From: JAGTRP01 sp035655235
GTDB taxonomy: Bacteria > Pseudomonadota > Gammaproteobacteria > Burkholderiales > Rhodocyclaceae
NCBI GenBank assembly: GCA_035655235.1
Contig: DASRUX010000180.1
Coordinates: 1-17,758, forward strand
Direction: 5' to 3'
DNA length: 17,758 bases
Part shown: piece by piece, positions 1 through 9,004 of the stretch
How positions within the stretch are numbered: the stretch's first letter is position 1
Layout of the letters: every line of letters starts with the position of its first letter
Made by a program: the position numbers and the translations under genes
Notes under the pieces: generated by a model
Seen by the model: the letters and a program-made list of their open reading frames with translations, nothing else
Told to the model about the DNA's origin: nothing
Databases searched by the model: none

Positions 1-276
1 GCGGGATTCGATGGTGTCGTGGCTGGAGATGAAGGTCACCGGGATATCCCGGGTGGCATCGTCATCCTTCAGGAGATGGCAGAACCGGTAGCCGTCCATG
101 CCCGGCAGGCCAATGTCCAGGAGCAGGCAGTCCGGGCGCACCGAGTCCATGCCGGCCCGGCAGGCTTCGGCGCTGTCGAAGGTCTGGACCTGGTACTTGG
201 GCTCCAGGATGGCGCGCAGGATGTCCTGGATCATCGGGTCGTCGTCGACGGCAAAGATGGTGAAGGCGTTGTTCAT
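1..276 (-). CDS. Response regulator, receiver domain (3' end outside window)
   Basis: Receiver domain of a two-component response regulator, expected to accept a phosphoryl group on aspartate from the neighbouring kinase. The 92 visible residues start at ATG (274-276) after a good ribosome site, AAGGA, within a 25-base gap from the kinase stop codon. The acidic pocket is three Asp at residues 11-13. The phospho-acceptor is Asp54 in LLLDIGLPGMDGY, and the switch Ser/Thr lies in the segment TFISS (80-84). The reading frame is still open at base 1, so any output domain (DNA-binding, GGDEF, HD-GYP or none) cannot be seen. It lies directly downstream of the hybrid kinase on the same strand and is probably cotranscribed, which suggests it is the final acceptor of that kinase's Hpt domain (inference). 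Confidence 0.93.
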   Translation of the reverse strand, partial: MNNAFTIFAVDDDPMIQDILRAILEPKYQVQTFDSAEACRAGMDSVRPDCLLLDIGLPGMDGYRFCHLLKDDDATRDIPVTFISSHDTIESR

Positions 277-301
277 GGCTTTTCCTTGCGGGTAACTCGG
301 T

Positions 302-3412
<3,111 letters not shown>

Positions 3413-3435
3413 GGTGTTTCTTATCGCTTATCCAT

Positions 3436-3460
3436 GGCAGGCGCGGAAGTCGCGCCTGCC
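3436..3460. other. Perfect inverted repeat upstream of the kinase gene
   Basis: GGCAGGCGCG, five bases (gaagt), then CGCGCCTGCC: a perfect 10-bp stem ending 24 bases upstream of the kinase start codon. No T-run follows on either strand, so a classical intrinsic terminator is unlikely. It could be a leader-RNA structure or a protein site for the kinase operon. The structure is seen directly; its function is unknown. Confidence 0.6.
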
Positions 3461-3612
3461 GCCCAGCCTCCCTGGCGGGCTTGTCAGGGGATTAAGCGAA
3501 TTTCATTCCATGAAATGGAAGGGCGGAGTAGCCGTTCTTTTTGGCGGGTAGGGTTCCCGAATGTGGAAAAAAGCGGTGGGGTGAAGGGGCTGGGGTTCCC
3601 GGAATCGGGAGA

Positions 3613-3655
3613 GAACGCAGGGCCTGCGGATGCTGTGATCCGTTGCCCTGCGTTC
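3613..3655. repeat. Two-tier hairpin, REP-like or small RNA element
   Basis: An 11-bp outer stem, GAACGCAGGGC (3613-3623) with GCCCTGCGTTC (3645-3655), encloses a second perfect 5-bp stem, CGGAT (3627-3631) with ATCCG (3638-3642). The loop is 6 bases and the internal loop is asymmetric (ctg/tt). No T-tract follows. The form resembles bacterial REP palindromes or a structured RNA. No second copy was noticed in this window. Confidence 0.55.
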
Positions 3656-3819
3656 CGGTTACGGCTGACTATCGGTGCTGTCGCTGAGCAGTAGGCAAGG
3701 TCTGGTCATGATCTTGGGGGAATGCCCGGAGGCGAGCCTGAACTGCCTGATGACCTTGAGAACCGCCAAGGGCAGCTTTGTGAATCTATAACCGACGCTC
3801 CCTTGGAAGTTTTTAGGCA

Positions 3820-3833
3820 TTGATACAGGTCAA
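3820..3833 (+). promoter_or_regulatory. FNR/ANR/DNR-type binding site
   Basis: TTGATacagGTCAA matches the CRP/FNR-family pattern TTGAT-N4-(A/G)TCAA, with perfect half-site symmetry and the right spacing. Its centre (3826.5) is about 40.5 bases before a start point predicted from the CATACT -10-like element at 3855-3860, the geometry of a class II FNR-activated promoter. It lies 66 bases before the TPR gene start codon. This suggests induction of that gene at low oxygen or by nitrogen oxides (inference). Confidence 0.6.
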
Positions 3834-3852
3834 TATAGAGGGAACGATATTT

Positions 3853-3868
3853 CGCATACTAATATGCG
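3853..3868 (+). promoter_or_regulatory. -10 region overlapped by a perfect inverted repeat
   Basis: CGCATA-ctaa-TATGCG is a perfect 6+4+6 inverted repeat containing CATACT (3855-3860) and TAATAT (3860-3865), both possible -10 elements. It lies just downstream of the FNR-type site and before the TPR gene's ribosome site (AAGGGGAG, 3887-3894). A second regulator could bind here and block RNA polymerase, or it may simply be an AT-rich -10 with chance symmetry. Confidence 0.4.
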
Positions 3869-3899
3869 ACTCACCAGTCATAAAACAAGGGGAGATTCG

Positions 3900-4841
3900 A
3901 TGAAAGCTATTGCCGTGGTTGCCGCATCAAGTGTTTTCTTGGCGCTCTCCCTGGAGGTTTCGGCCTTGGAAATAAAACAGGCCGCGCCGATGCATATCGT
4001 TACCATGCCGGAACCAGCTCACATTACTCCCTCCCCGGCACAGCCGCATATTGCGCCGCAGCCCCCAACATCGGTGAACGGGAGATCGCCCACCCAGACG
4101 ATCAACTCCTTGCTGGCCCAAGGCAATGCCTTGGCCAGGCAACAACGTTTTCAAGAGGCTATCGAAGCATATAGCCGCGCAATCGATATCAATTCCAACT
4201 ATGACGTTATCTGGTACAACCGAGGCTTGGTCTACGCCAGCCTGGGCCCGAACAATTATGGCCAAGCGTGGAAGGATTTCAGCCGGGCGATCGACCTCAA
4301 CCCAGGAAATGACCGTGCTTTTCTGAATCGCGCCATGCTAAACAAGTACGCTGGTCGTCAGCAGTATTATTTGGATGACCTTAACATGGCGGCCAACCTG
4401 GGCAACCAGAAGGCCCAGAGTATCCTGAGCGCCGCCGCGGGGAATGGAGCTCCCCAGAGCGCAATGGCGACACAAGTACAAGGGTCGAATGCTCGGCCGC
4501 CTGTCGATGCTCCTGCAGCCATGTTTGGCCGTGACTGGCGTCTCCGTGTTCCAGGTGCCGCTTATCAGACGGAGAACGTGGTTGCAGGCACCAGGACCAC
4601 GCACGTTTCAACCGGAACTGGCCAGTTGCCCCATGTCGTTAATATATCCACCAACGGTACATATGTCTGGAAGGCCTATGGCCAAATCATCCAAGGTCAA
4701 TGGGTGGCGGGGGTCAAGCGCGGCTATCCCCTGACGCTGATGAACGGCTACGAGGGCAAGAACTGGAACGCGACCATAAGCGACGGGCAACTATTGTTGT
4801 GGGATGGAAACTCACTTGCAGGCCAGTTCCGCGGGAGTTGA
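3900..4841 (+). CDS. Exported tetratricopeptide-repeat protein
   Basis: A 313-residue protein. ATG 3900 is chosen over in-frame ATG 3864 because AAGGGGAG lies 6-13 bases upstream and a signal peptide begins exactly there (MKAIAVVAASSVFLALSLEVSA, cleavage near residue 22). The earlier ATG falls at the predicted transcription start. A Pro/His-rich linker (about 28-60) is followed by roughly three TPR units (about 67-172). Signatures include FQEAIEAYSRAIDIN and WKDFSRAIDLNP. A C-terminal segment (about 210-313) is rich in Gly, Trp and Tyr and has a beta-strand-like pattern, possibly a small beta-barrel or ligand-binding domain that I do not recognise. It is probably periplasmic. TPRs mediate protein contacts, but the partner is unknown. 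It stands alone on its strand, behind an FNR-type site. Confidence 0.85.
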   Translation: MKAIAVVAASSVFLALSLEVSALEIKQAAPMHIVTMPEPAHITPSPAQPHIAPQPPTSVNGRSPTQTINSLLAQGNALARQQRFQEAIEAYSRAIDINSNYDVIWYNRGLVYASLGPNNYGQAWKDFSRAIDLNPGNDRAFLNRAMLNKYAGRQQYYLDDLNMAANLGNQKAQSILSAAAGNGAPQSAMATQVQGSNARPPVDAPAAMFGRDWRLRVPGAAYQTENVVAGTRTTHVSTGTGQLPHVVNISTNGTYVWKAYGQIIQGQWVAGVKRGYPLTLMNGYEGKNWNATISDGQLLLWDGNSLAGQFRGS

Positions 4842-4947
4842 TATCTCGCGTAATGCCTGTACAGGAAAGTAAGATCGGCCAAACTGGATTTTTCAGTGGC
4901 ATGGTTTTGTTCTGCCTCCTGCTCTCTTTTTCCACCGGGAGCCCCGC
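4842..4947. other. Intergenic stretch after the TPR gene
   Basis: About 100 bases with no gene, strong hairpin or T-tract terminator that I could identify. Short frames on both strands here lack ribosome sites. Confidence 0.5.
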
Positions 4948-5272
4948 CTAGTCTCCGCTTGGATAGGCTGTACGACTCTGGGATGCCGGATCGGATTGCT
5001 GGGCATTCGGGGGGGGCACTGACCTTCTTCCCTTGTGCCGGCCTTTTCCGTTGAGCGGCAGGCCATTGGTAGTGATTCCCCAGGCGTAGCCAAGGCTGGC
5101 GGCATATTCCCCGGCCATTTCGATATCGCCACGGTTCAGGGGGGGCGCCGATAATAGCGAACGTGATCTGGGAAGCGTCGTAGCGCCGGGTTATGTCGAG
5201 CAATTCGTGGTGCCCCCGTTCTGCCGAGTTTTCGGCGGCGGCAGTCGTTTTGTCGCGGTAGCAGTCGCGTCC
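4948..5272 (-). pseudogene. Decayed radical SAM-like gene fragment
   Basis: Read leftward, one frame gives GRDCYRDK, then ELLDITRRYDASQITF and IIGAP. After a seven-base G run (5139-5145) the match continues in another frame as LNRGDIEMAGEYAASLGYAW and ITTNGLPL, running to a stop at 4948. This order matches the first strands of radical SAM enzymes: a Cys-Tyr cluster end, ITF-GGEPLLR-DI, YA-SLG, then TTNG. The GGEP motif is degraded, a TGA (5273-5275) sits where a cluster cysteine would be expected, and the homopolymer implies a frameshift. The same frame is open upstream to an ATG at 5386, so the remnant may extend to there. The family is inferred from motif shape only. A chance frame is possible, but the continuity across the G run argues against it. 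Confidence 0.4.
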
Positions 5273-5423
5273 TCAATGCAGGCTCTCCAGATTGTATCTC
5301 AGGGTGGATTGCTGGCTGATGACTTGCAGCGATACTATCGGCACACGCACAATTGGCCAACGGTATAGCCTATCGAAGGCAGTCATTTGGCCGCTTCGCC
5401 CTACTCTAATGATGGAGTTTACA

Positions 5424-5933
5424 GTGATCCGTAAGCTATTGGCAGCCGCTATCCTGGCGGTGGCGGGCCTGAGTGTTAACCAACAGGCCCTGGCCACGGC
5501 CCAAGCGCCAGAAGTGCTGGTCATGGATGGTAAGGAAGAAACTCTGTTCTCTGAGCCTCTGGAGCAGTTCATAGAACATCCAGAAAACACCATGACTTTC
5601 CTATCCATCGTGCCGCGCGGCAGGTGCAGCTATTTGAGGCGCGGCTACCGAGCGACCTGGGAAATTGTTAACAACCGCCTGTCGCTGCGGAAACTGAAAA
5701 AGGGGTGCGGCGGGCAGGAAGAAGTGTCCCTGTCCAGCCTTTTCCCCGGGCGTGACAGCCCTGTTTCAGCGGAGTGGTATTCGGGAAGGCTGATTGTGCC
5801 GCAGGGGAATATGATCGAGTACGTCCATCTCGGCTATTTCTCCAAGTACGAAAGCTATCTATTGTTGCACGTCGAGAAGGGACTGGTGATCCGTCGGGAG
5901 GTTACCACCGTCCATCCATGGAAAGATCCCTAA
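5424..5933 (+). CDS. Exported protein of unknown function
   Basis: A 169-residue protein. I chose the GTG at 5424 because GGAG lies 8 bases upstream and the signal peptide (MIRKLLAAAILAVAGLSVNQQ, cleavage after ALA near residue 24) begins there. ATG codons at 5409 and 5412 are in frame but have no ribosome site. The mature part has two cysteines (Cys68, Cys95) that could form a disulphide, and aromatic/beta-strand segments such as RATWEIVNNRLSLRKL, SAEWYSGRLIVPQG and YVHLGYFSKYESYLLLHVE. This looks like a small beta-rich periplasmic fold. I do not recognise the family. Base composition is less GC-rich than the core genes here. No partner gene lies close by on the same strand, apart from the small broken gene downstream. 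Confidence 0.7.
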   Translation: MIRKLLAAAILAVAGLSVNQQALATAQAPEVLVMDGKEETLFSEPLEQFIEHPENTMTFLSIVPRGRCSYLRRGYRATWEIVNNRLSLRKLKKGCGGQEEVSLSSLFPGRDSPVSAEWYSGRLIVPQGNMIEYVHLGYFSKYESYLLLHVEKGLVIRREVTTVHPWKDP

Positions 5934-6049
5934 TATGGGATCAATAGCCCCGACATGAAATTTCAATAAATTGTGCCCTGCAGTCAAAAATTCCAGAGTA
6001 TTAACTGGCTGTACCATTGAGTTAGTTATTGGTCAGCCAATAAGGGGGT

Positions 6050-6193
6050 ATGTTGAAATTTCAATCAATTCGAGGTCGTTTTCTGCGAAGCGTTGCTTGG
6101 CTTGTCTGCTTGGCGTTAATCTTTTCTCTCTCCTGCTACGCATTTCGTTTTCTACCGGTAAATAAAGAATGCACGGCGTATGCAGTCAAATAA
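6050..6193 (+). CDS. Small membrane-anchor ORF, probable 5' half of a frameshifted gene
   Basis: A 47-codon frame starting at ATG 6050. A strong purine run (AAGGGGG, 6042-6048) lies before it but is unusually close; the next codon TTG (6053) is better spaced. It encodes a basic N-terminus followed by one hydrophobic helix (SVAWLVCLALIFSLSCYAF), then PVNKECTAYAVK and TAA at 6191-6193. The next ORF overlaps it in the -1 frame. Adding a single A to the AAA at 6188-6190 would fuse them into one protein of about 110 residues, reading AYAVKIKPGMSMGQL across the joint. It is therefore probably the first half of a broken (or slipping) gene for a small anchored protein of unknown function. Confidence 0.45.
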   Translation: MLKFQSIRGRFLRSVAWLVCLALIFSLSCYAFRFLPVNKECTAYAVK

Positions 6194-6381
6194 AGCCTGG
6201 TATGAGCATGGGACAGTTGAAAGCGTTCGCGGCAGGGCATGACCTAGGCTCGCAGAAGCACTTAAGACCCGACACGGAGATTGCGTGCCTGGCAGAAGCT
6301 AGAACGATGGGACGATATGCTTGCCGGGTCGAACTGAAGGATGGCGTTGTAACACAGACAGCCTATAGCTTTGCCGACTGA
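6169..6381 (+). CDS. Small hypothetical protein, probable 3' half of a frameshifted gene
   Basis: Seventy codons from ATG 6169, with no plausible ribosome site. The frame contains IKPGMSMGQLKAF, a cysteine pair (IACLAEA and YACRVEL) and a terminal segment resembling a beta-hairpin, RVELKDGVVTQTAYSFAD. The PGMSxxQL pattern followed by a short alpha/beta region is reminiscent of small periplasmic domains such as the BLIP/SmpA type, but this is a loose resemblance only. Lack of its own ribosome site, and overlap with the membrane-anchor frame at 6050-6193, suggest both are parts of one gene. Confidence 0.45.
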   Translation: MHGVCSQIKPGMSMGQLKAFAAGHDLGSQKHLRPDTEIACLAEARTMGRYACRVELKDGVVTQTAYSFAD

Positions 6382-6664
6382 GCAAATAGCTCGGTTATCT
6401 CTTTGAATTGTCCCGTATCGTAAAGTCGGCTATGGCCGAGAATCAGGCCGATTCGCTGAGCGTTGAGTGGCAGGTTGCTAATCGGCTACCTGCCAGTCGA
6501 GTTCAGAATCTTTCGAATCGCTAAGTGACCGGAATTGGCCGCACTGAGACAAACCCCCACCTCCATCGCGCCCGCTCAGAAGCGGTCGTTGGCAGCAGAA
6601 TCACCTCAATGTGGCCAACTCACTCCGGCGCAAGCGATCAACGTGACCGGAATCCGCAGAGCCG
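6382..6664. other. Intergenic region with several short inverted and direct repeats
   Basis: No convincing gene. Seen here: TCGGC-tatg-GCCGA near 6426-6439; a perfect 8-bp stem TGGCAGGT (6468-6475) with ACCTGCCA (6488-6495) and a 12-base loop; and a direct repeat of GTGACCGGAAT (near 6524 and 6642). No T-tract follows the hairpins. Plus-strand frames here run into the antisense of the next gene and look like shadows. The region may be a decayed element, but nothing identifies it. Confidence 0.5.
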
Positions 6665-7249
6665 TCAGGAATGCTTGTCGGCGTCCTCGTACTGCCGGCG
6701 CAGGCGGTGGAGCCCCTGGCGGAAGGCCTCGGCGTCGCCATGATCGAAGAAATTGGGATAGCGGTCATGGGCCGCCCGGATGCGCCGGGCGTGCTTGATG
6801 GGGCACCAGTACTGCTCGGTGCGGGCCGCTACTTCCCGGGTGTAGGCCGCCACCCCGTTGCCGTAGGAGCAGTAGAAGCAGTTGAATTTCTCGATGATGT
6901 TCAGGTAGGGCAGGTCTTCCCGGTCGAACACCAGGTAGTCGGAACGCTTGACCTTGGGGATGCGGTAGATGGGAAAGCAGATAGCCTGATAGAGGGTGAC
7001 GAACAGGTCCATGAGGAGGAAGGGAATCCACCCCAGGTAGATGATCGGCGAGGTGAGGGCCACCAGGAAGCGGGTGCGCCGCAGGAACCGGAACAGCCCG
7101 GTCTTGTAGCGCCGCTGCTGGCGCAGGAAATCCTCGGCCAGTTGGGCACGCCTTACTTCCAGGTCTTCCCGGGCCTTGCGGTATTCCTCTTCCAGTTCCT
7201 CCTGCAGGGCCTGGACCCGCTGGAGCAGTTCGTCGATGTGCTGTTTCAT
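6665..7249 (-). CDS. Coiled-coil and membrane protein with Cys/His motif, function unknown
   Basis: A 194-residue protein. Residues about 1-48 are highly charged and heptad-like (LLQRVQALQEELEEEYRKA), indicating a coiled coil. A hydrophobic stretch at about 60-95 (TSPIIYLGWIPFLLMDLFVT and onward) would form one long or two short membrane helices. The C-terminal half has CFYC (Cys124, Cys127), then Cys149 and His153 in YWCPIKHARR, a pattern that could bind a metal or Fe-S centre (inference). GC-rich codon use matches the core genes, and no decay is seen. The start ATG has no clear ribosome site. No neighbour shares its function; the acyl-carrier-like gene lies 104 bases upstream on the same strand. 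I do not recognise a named family. Confidence 0.8.
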   Translation of the reverse strand: MKQHIDELLQRVQALQEELEEEYRKAREDLEVRRAQLAEDFLRQQRRYKTGLFRFLRRTRFLVALTSPIIYLGWIPFLLMDLFVTLYQAICFPIYRIPKVKRSDYLVFDREDLPYLNIIEKFNCFYCSYGNGVAAYTREVAARTEQYWCPIKHARRIRAAHDRYPNFFDHGDAEAFRQGLHRLRRQYEDADKHS

Positions 7250-7353
7250 GGGGGCGATCCCGGCCTGGGCTTTTCTGTGGAGCGGGGATCATACCTTGAT
7301 GGAAGAGGAGCTTTCCTGCATTTGTCCTCGGACCACTGTCCCTGGGGATTCCG

Positions 7354-8025
7354 CTAAGAATCCAGGCCCAGGTCCCTGACGAAATGATGGTCCGGGAGAA
7401 TCTTCTCCAGTGGGATTCCAAGTTGCTGAGCGGTTATCTGCATGACGCGTTGCAGTACGTAATCCCGTGACCACTCCTGCCGGTCGCCTACCCGAACATA
7501 CGGTGCCAGGGCGCCGACCGTCCTCAGGTTTTCGGGGACGATATCGCCTAATCGGTCCGTGGCGATGGCAGCGGCGAACCATAAGACAAAGGCTCCCGCA
7601 ACCAGCGTCCAACCGGGGGCGCCGGCTGCGTACAACACAATCAGGCCGGCAGTCGGCAGGCCGATCTGCATTGGGTACGCGACCCACTTCCTGCACTCCA
7701 GGCCGGGAAGTTGTGTAGCGTCTATGGCCTTCTGCAACTTGCGCCATTGGGTTCGAGGGCTGCCATCAAGGAATACTTCAATGGGCGAATCCGGGCGAAC
7801 GGCGTTGCGCGAAGCCCCGAACTGCCGGACAAGGACGGAACGTATTCGATAGAAGCCCGCTTGGGTCAGGCAGCGGCTCTTCTTCTGGTCACCGTTGCCG
7901 AGGCACGCAACGACATAATCGGCAAGCATGCGAGGGGTAAGAAGAGCCGCGGCATCTGCATCGTCGATGGCGATGTCGAATTCTTCTTCGACGGCGAGGA
8001 GGAGTTCAACTCCATCGAGGCCCAT
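7354..8025 (-). CDS. Membrane protein with permuted acyl-carrier-protein halves
   Basis: A 223-residue protein. Residues 3-42 (LDGVELLLAVEEEFDIAIDD and onward) align with the second half of an acyl carrier protein (LDTVELVMALEEEF in E. coli AcpP), from just after the phosphopantetheine serine. Residues about 188-223 (YVLQRVMQITAQQLGIPLEK, then FVRDLGLDS) align with the first half and end exactly at the serine of the DSL motif. Between the halves are a soluble segment (CLTQAGFYRIRSVLVRQFG, about 52-70) and two membrane helices (about 116-134 and 138-156). The start ATG follows the NADAR stop by six bases, with that stop in frame. The stop codon is TAG, and no further carrier sequence follows in frame. 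The carrier serine is the C-terminal residue, so modification is uncertain. The exact enzymatic role is unknown. Confidence 0.75.
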   Translation of the reverse strand: MGLDGVELLLAVEEEFDIAIDDADAAALLTPRMLADYVVACLGNGDQKKSRCLTQAGFYRIRSVLVRQFGASRNAVRPDSPIEVFLDGSPRTQWRKLQKAIDATQLPGLECRKWVAYPMQIGLPTAGLIVLYAAGAPGWTLVAGAFVLWFAAAIATDRLGDIVPENLRTVGALAPYVRVGDRQEWSRDYVLQRVMQITAQQLGIPLEKILPDHHFVRDLGLDS

Positions 8026-8031
8026 GGTGTG

Positions 8032-8577
8032 TCAGCCGTCCCCGCGCACCTGCATCAGAGCAAAGCCCAAGAGGTTGAGCCCTTGCCACAGGTTGGGATC
8101 GGCGGCTCTTTCATCATCCTGGGCGAGACCGATGCCCCAGACACGATCGACCGGACTGGCCTCGACGAGGATGCGATTCCCCGTTTGCCGGAGAAACTGC
8201 CCGAGGTCGGGATTCTGGGCGAACTTGGCTTCGTTGGCGCGGACGACTATGGAGAACCGGTGCTCCAGCCAAGCCGTCTCGTCGAAGCCGCGCACTTGGC
8301 GGCCGAAGGCTTTGGCTGCGCCTGGATTCGGAGCCTGCAGTATCTGGGCTCTGGTTTCCTGGTCACCGAACAGCGAGGCCTTCTCAGCCATCATGAAGTG
8401 CTCCGCCGTGGGATAGCGCTGCCCGTCTACGGTGAACGGAGCGTCGTACCATTGGCTGAAACATGAGGCAGCGACTCCATTCCTGCCCGGCTGGTGGCCC
8501 CAGAAGAACACGTATTTGAGCTTCTCGCCCGCGTTGAAGCGGGATCGCAGGTCTTCGATTAGTTGCGTGTCGTCCAT
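8032..8577 (-). CDS. NADAR-family (YbiA-like) N-glycosidase
   Basis: A 181-residue protein with the full NADAR pattern: FFWGH (24-28), SQWYDAPFTVDGQRYPTAEH (41-60) with Glu59, then FMMAEKASLFGD, AAKAFGRQVRGFD (87-99), IVVRANEAKFAQN (110-122) and LVEASPVDRVWGIGL (137-151). Length fits the family. Known members split N-glycosidic bonds, either in early riboflavin-pathway intermediates (YbiA) or by removing ADP-ribose from nucleobases as antitoxins to DarT-like enzymes. No DarT-like toxin or riboflavin gene is seen nearby, so the substrate is open. It sits six bases upstream of the acyl-carrier-like gene, so the two are probably cotranscribed. The ribosome site is weak. Confidence 0.9.
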   Translation of the reverse strand: MDDTQLIEDLRSRFNAGEKLKYVFFWGHQPGRNGVAASCFSQWYDAPFTVDGQRYPTAEHFMMAEKASLFGDQETRAQILQAPNPGAAKAFGRQVRGFDETAWLEHRFSIVVRANEAKFAQNPDLGQFLRQTGNRILVEASPVDRVWGIGLAQDDERAADPNLWQGLNLLGFALMQVRGDG

Positions 8578-8674
8578 GGGGCTCTATTTGATCTTCTACG
8601 AAGACGGTGACCGGAAGGCTGGGTGAGGAGGGGGCATCAAACAACAGCCGTTGCCGGCAATCTAGGCTGCGACC

Positions 8675-9004
8675 TTACTGCCCCGGAAGATAATCTTCGC
8701 GGACAGGCGAGAAGGCTTCCACTGCCACGGAATCCGCCAGTATTTCGGCGCAGTGGCTGATGTTGCTCTTGATGCACCAACTGTCGCCTGGCTCGACGGT
8801 AACCGTTTCGTCGCCGATGGTGAGGCGAACCTTTCCCTCCACCAGATAACCTGTTTGCTCGTAAATATGGGAATGCGGCGGCAACTTGCTACCCGCCTTC
8901 ATTCTGAATTCGGAAAAGAGGGTCTTGTCACCGAAGACGAGGGTCTTGAGCTGGATGCCGGGAAGGACTTCTTTATAGTCGTTTGGAGTTGCTTTGTAGA
9001 ACAC
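8675..9004 (-). CDS. Small cupin-domain protein
   Basis: A 109-residue single-domain cupin. I chose GTG at 9002-9004 because AAGGA lies just upstream at normal spacing, and because small cupins of this type usually begin with a sequence like FYKATPNDYKEVLPGI. Metal-binding motif 1 is HSHIYEQTGYLVEG (His44, His46, Glu49). Motif 2 is partly kept, as GDSWCIKSNISHCAEI (His84), so the usual three-His/one-Glu metal set is present. The C-terminus AFSPVREDYLPG is typical of the family. Such proteins bind a metal and a small ligand; the reaction cannot be stated. The frame stays open upstream for a further membrane segment (next entry), so a fused longer form is possible. NADAR and acyl-carrier-like genes follow after 97 bases. 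Confidence 0.8.
   Translation of the reverse strand: MFYKATPNDYKEVLPGIQLKTLVFGDKTLFSEFRMKAGSKLPPHSHIYEQTGYLVEGKVRLTIGDETVTVEPGDSWCIKSNISHCAEILADSVAVEAFSPVREDYLPGQ

Larger units (their letters stand above)
3413..3899. other. Divergent intergenic region between the kinase and the TPR gene
   Basis: About 490 bases without a convincing gene. It holds a perfect 10-bp stem hairpin just upstream of the kinase start, a small TTTCAT/ATGAAA inverted repeat near 3500-3514, a 43-base two-tier hairpin at 3613-3655, and competing short inverted repeats at 3696-3771. An FNR/ANR-type site with a promoter lies next to the TPR gene. Plus-strand reading frames that enter it come from the antisense of the kinase and show no ribosome site or recognisable domain. 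Confidence 0.7.

Noticed and set aside
3864..3899. ATG 3864 as start of the TPR protein
   Set aside because: It lies at the predicted transcription start, has no ribosome site, and adds charged residues before the signal peptide. ATG 3900 has AAGGGGAG.
6525..6798. Plus-strand frames near 6525-6798
   Set aside because: They run into the antisense of the coiled-coil gene and have Arg/Pro-rich low-complexity translation.
8032..8577. A DarT/NADAR toxin-antitoxin pair
   Set aside because: No DarT-like ADP-ribosyltransferase is found next to the NADAR gene; its partner is an acyl-carrier-like protein.
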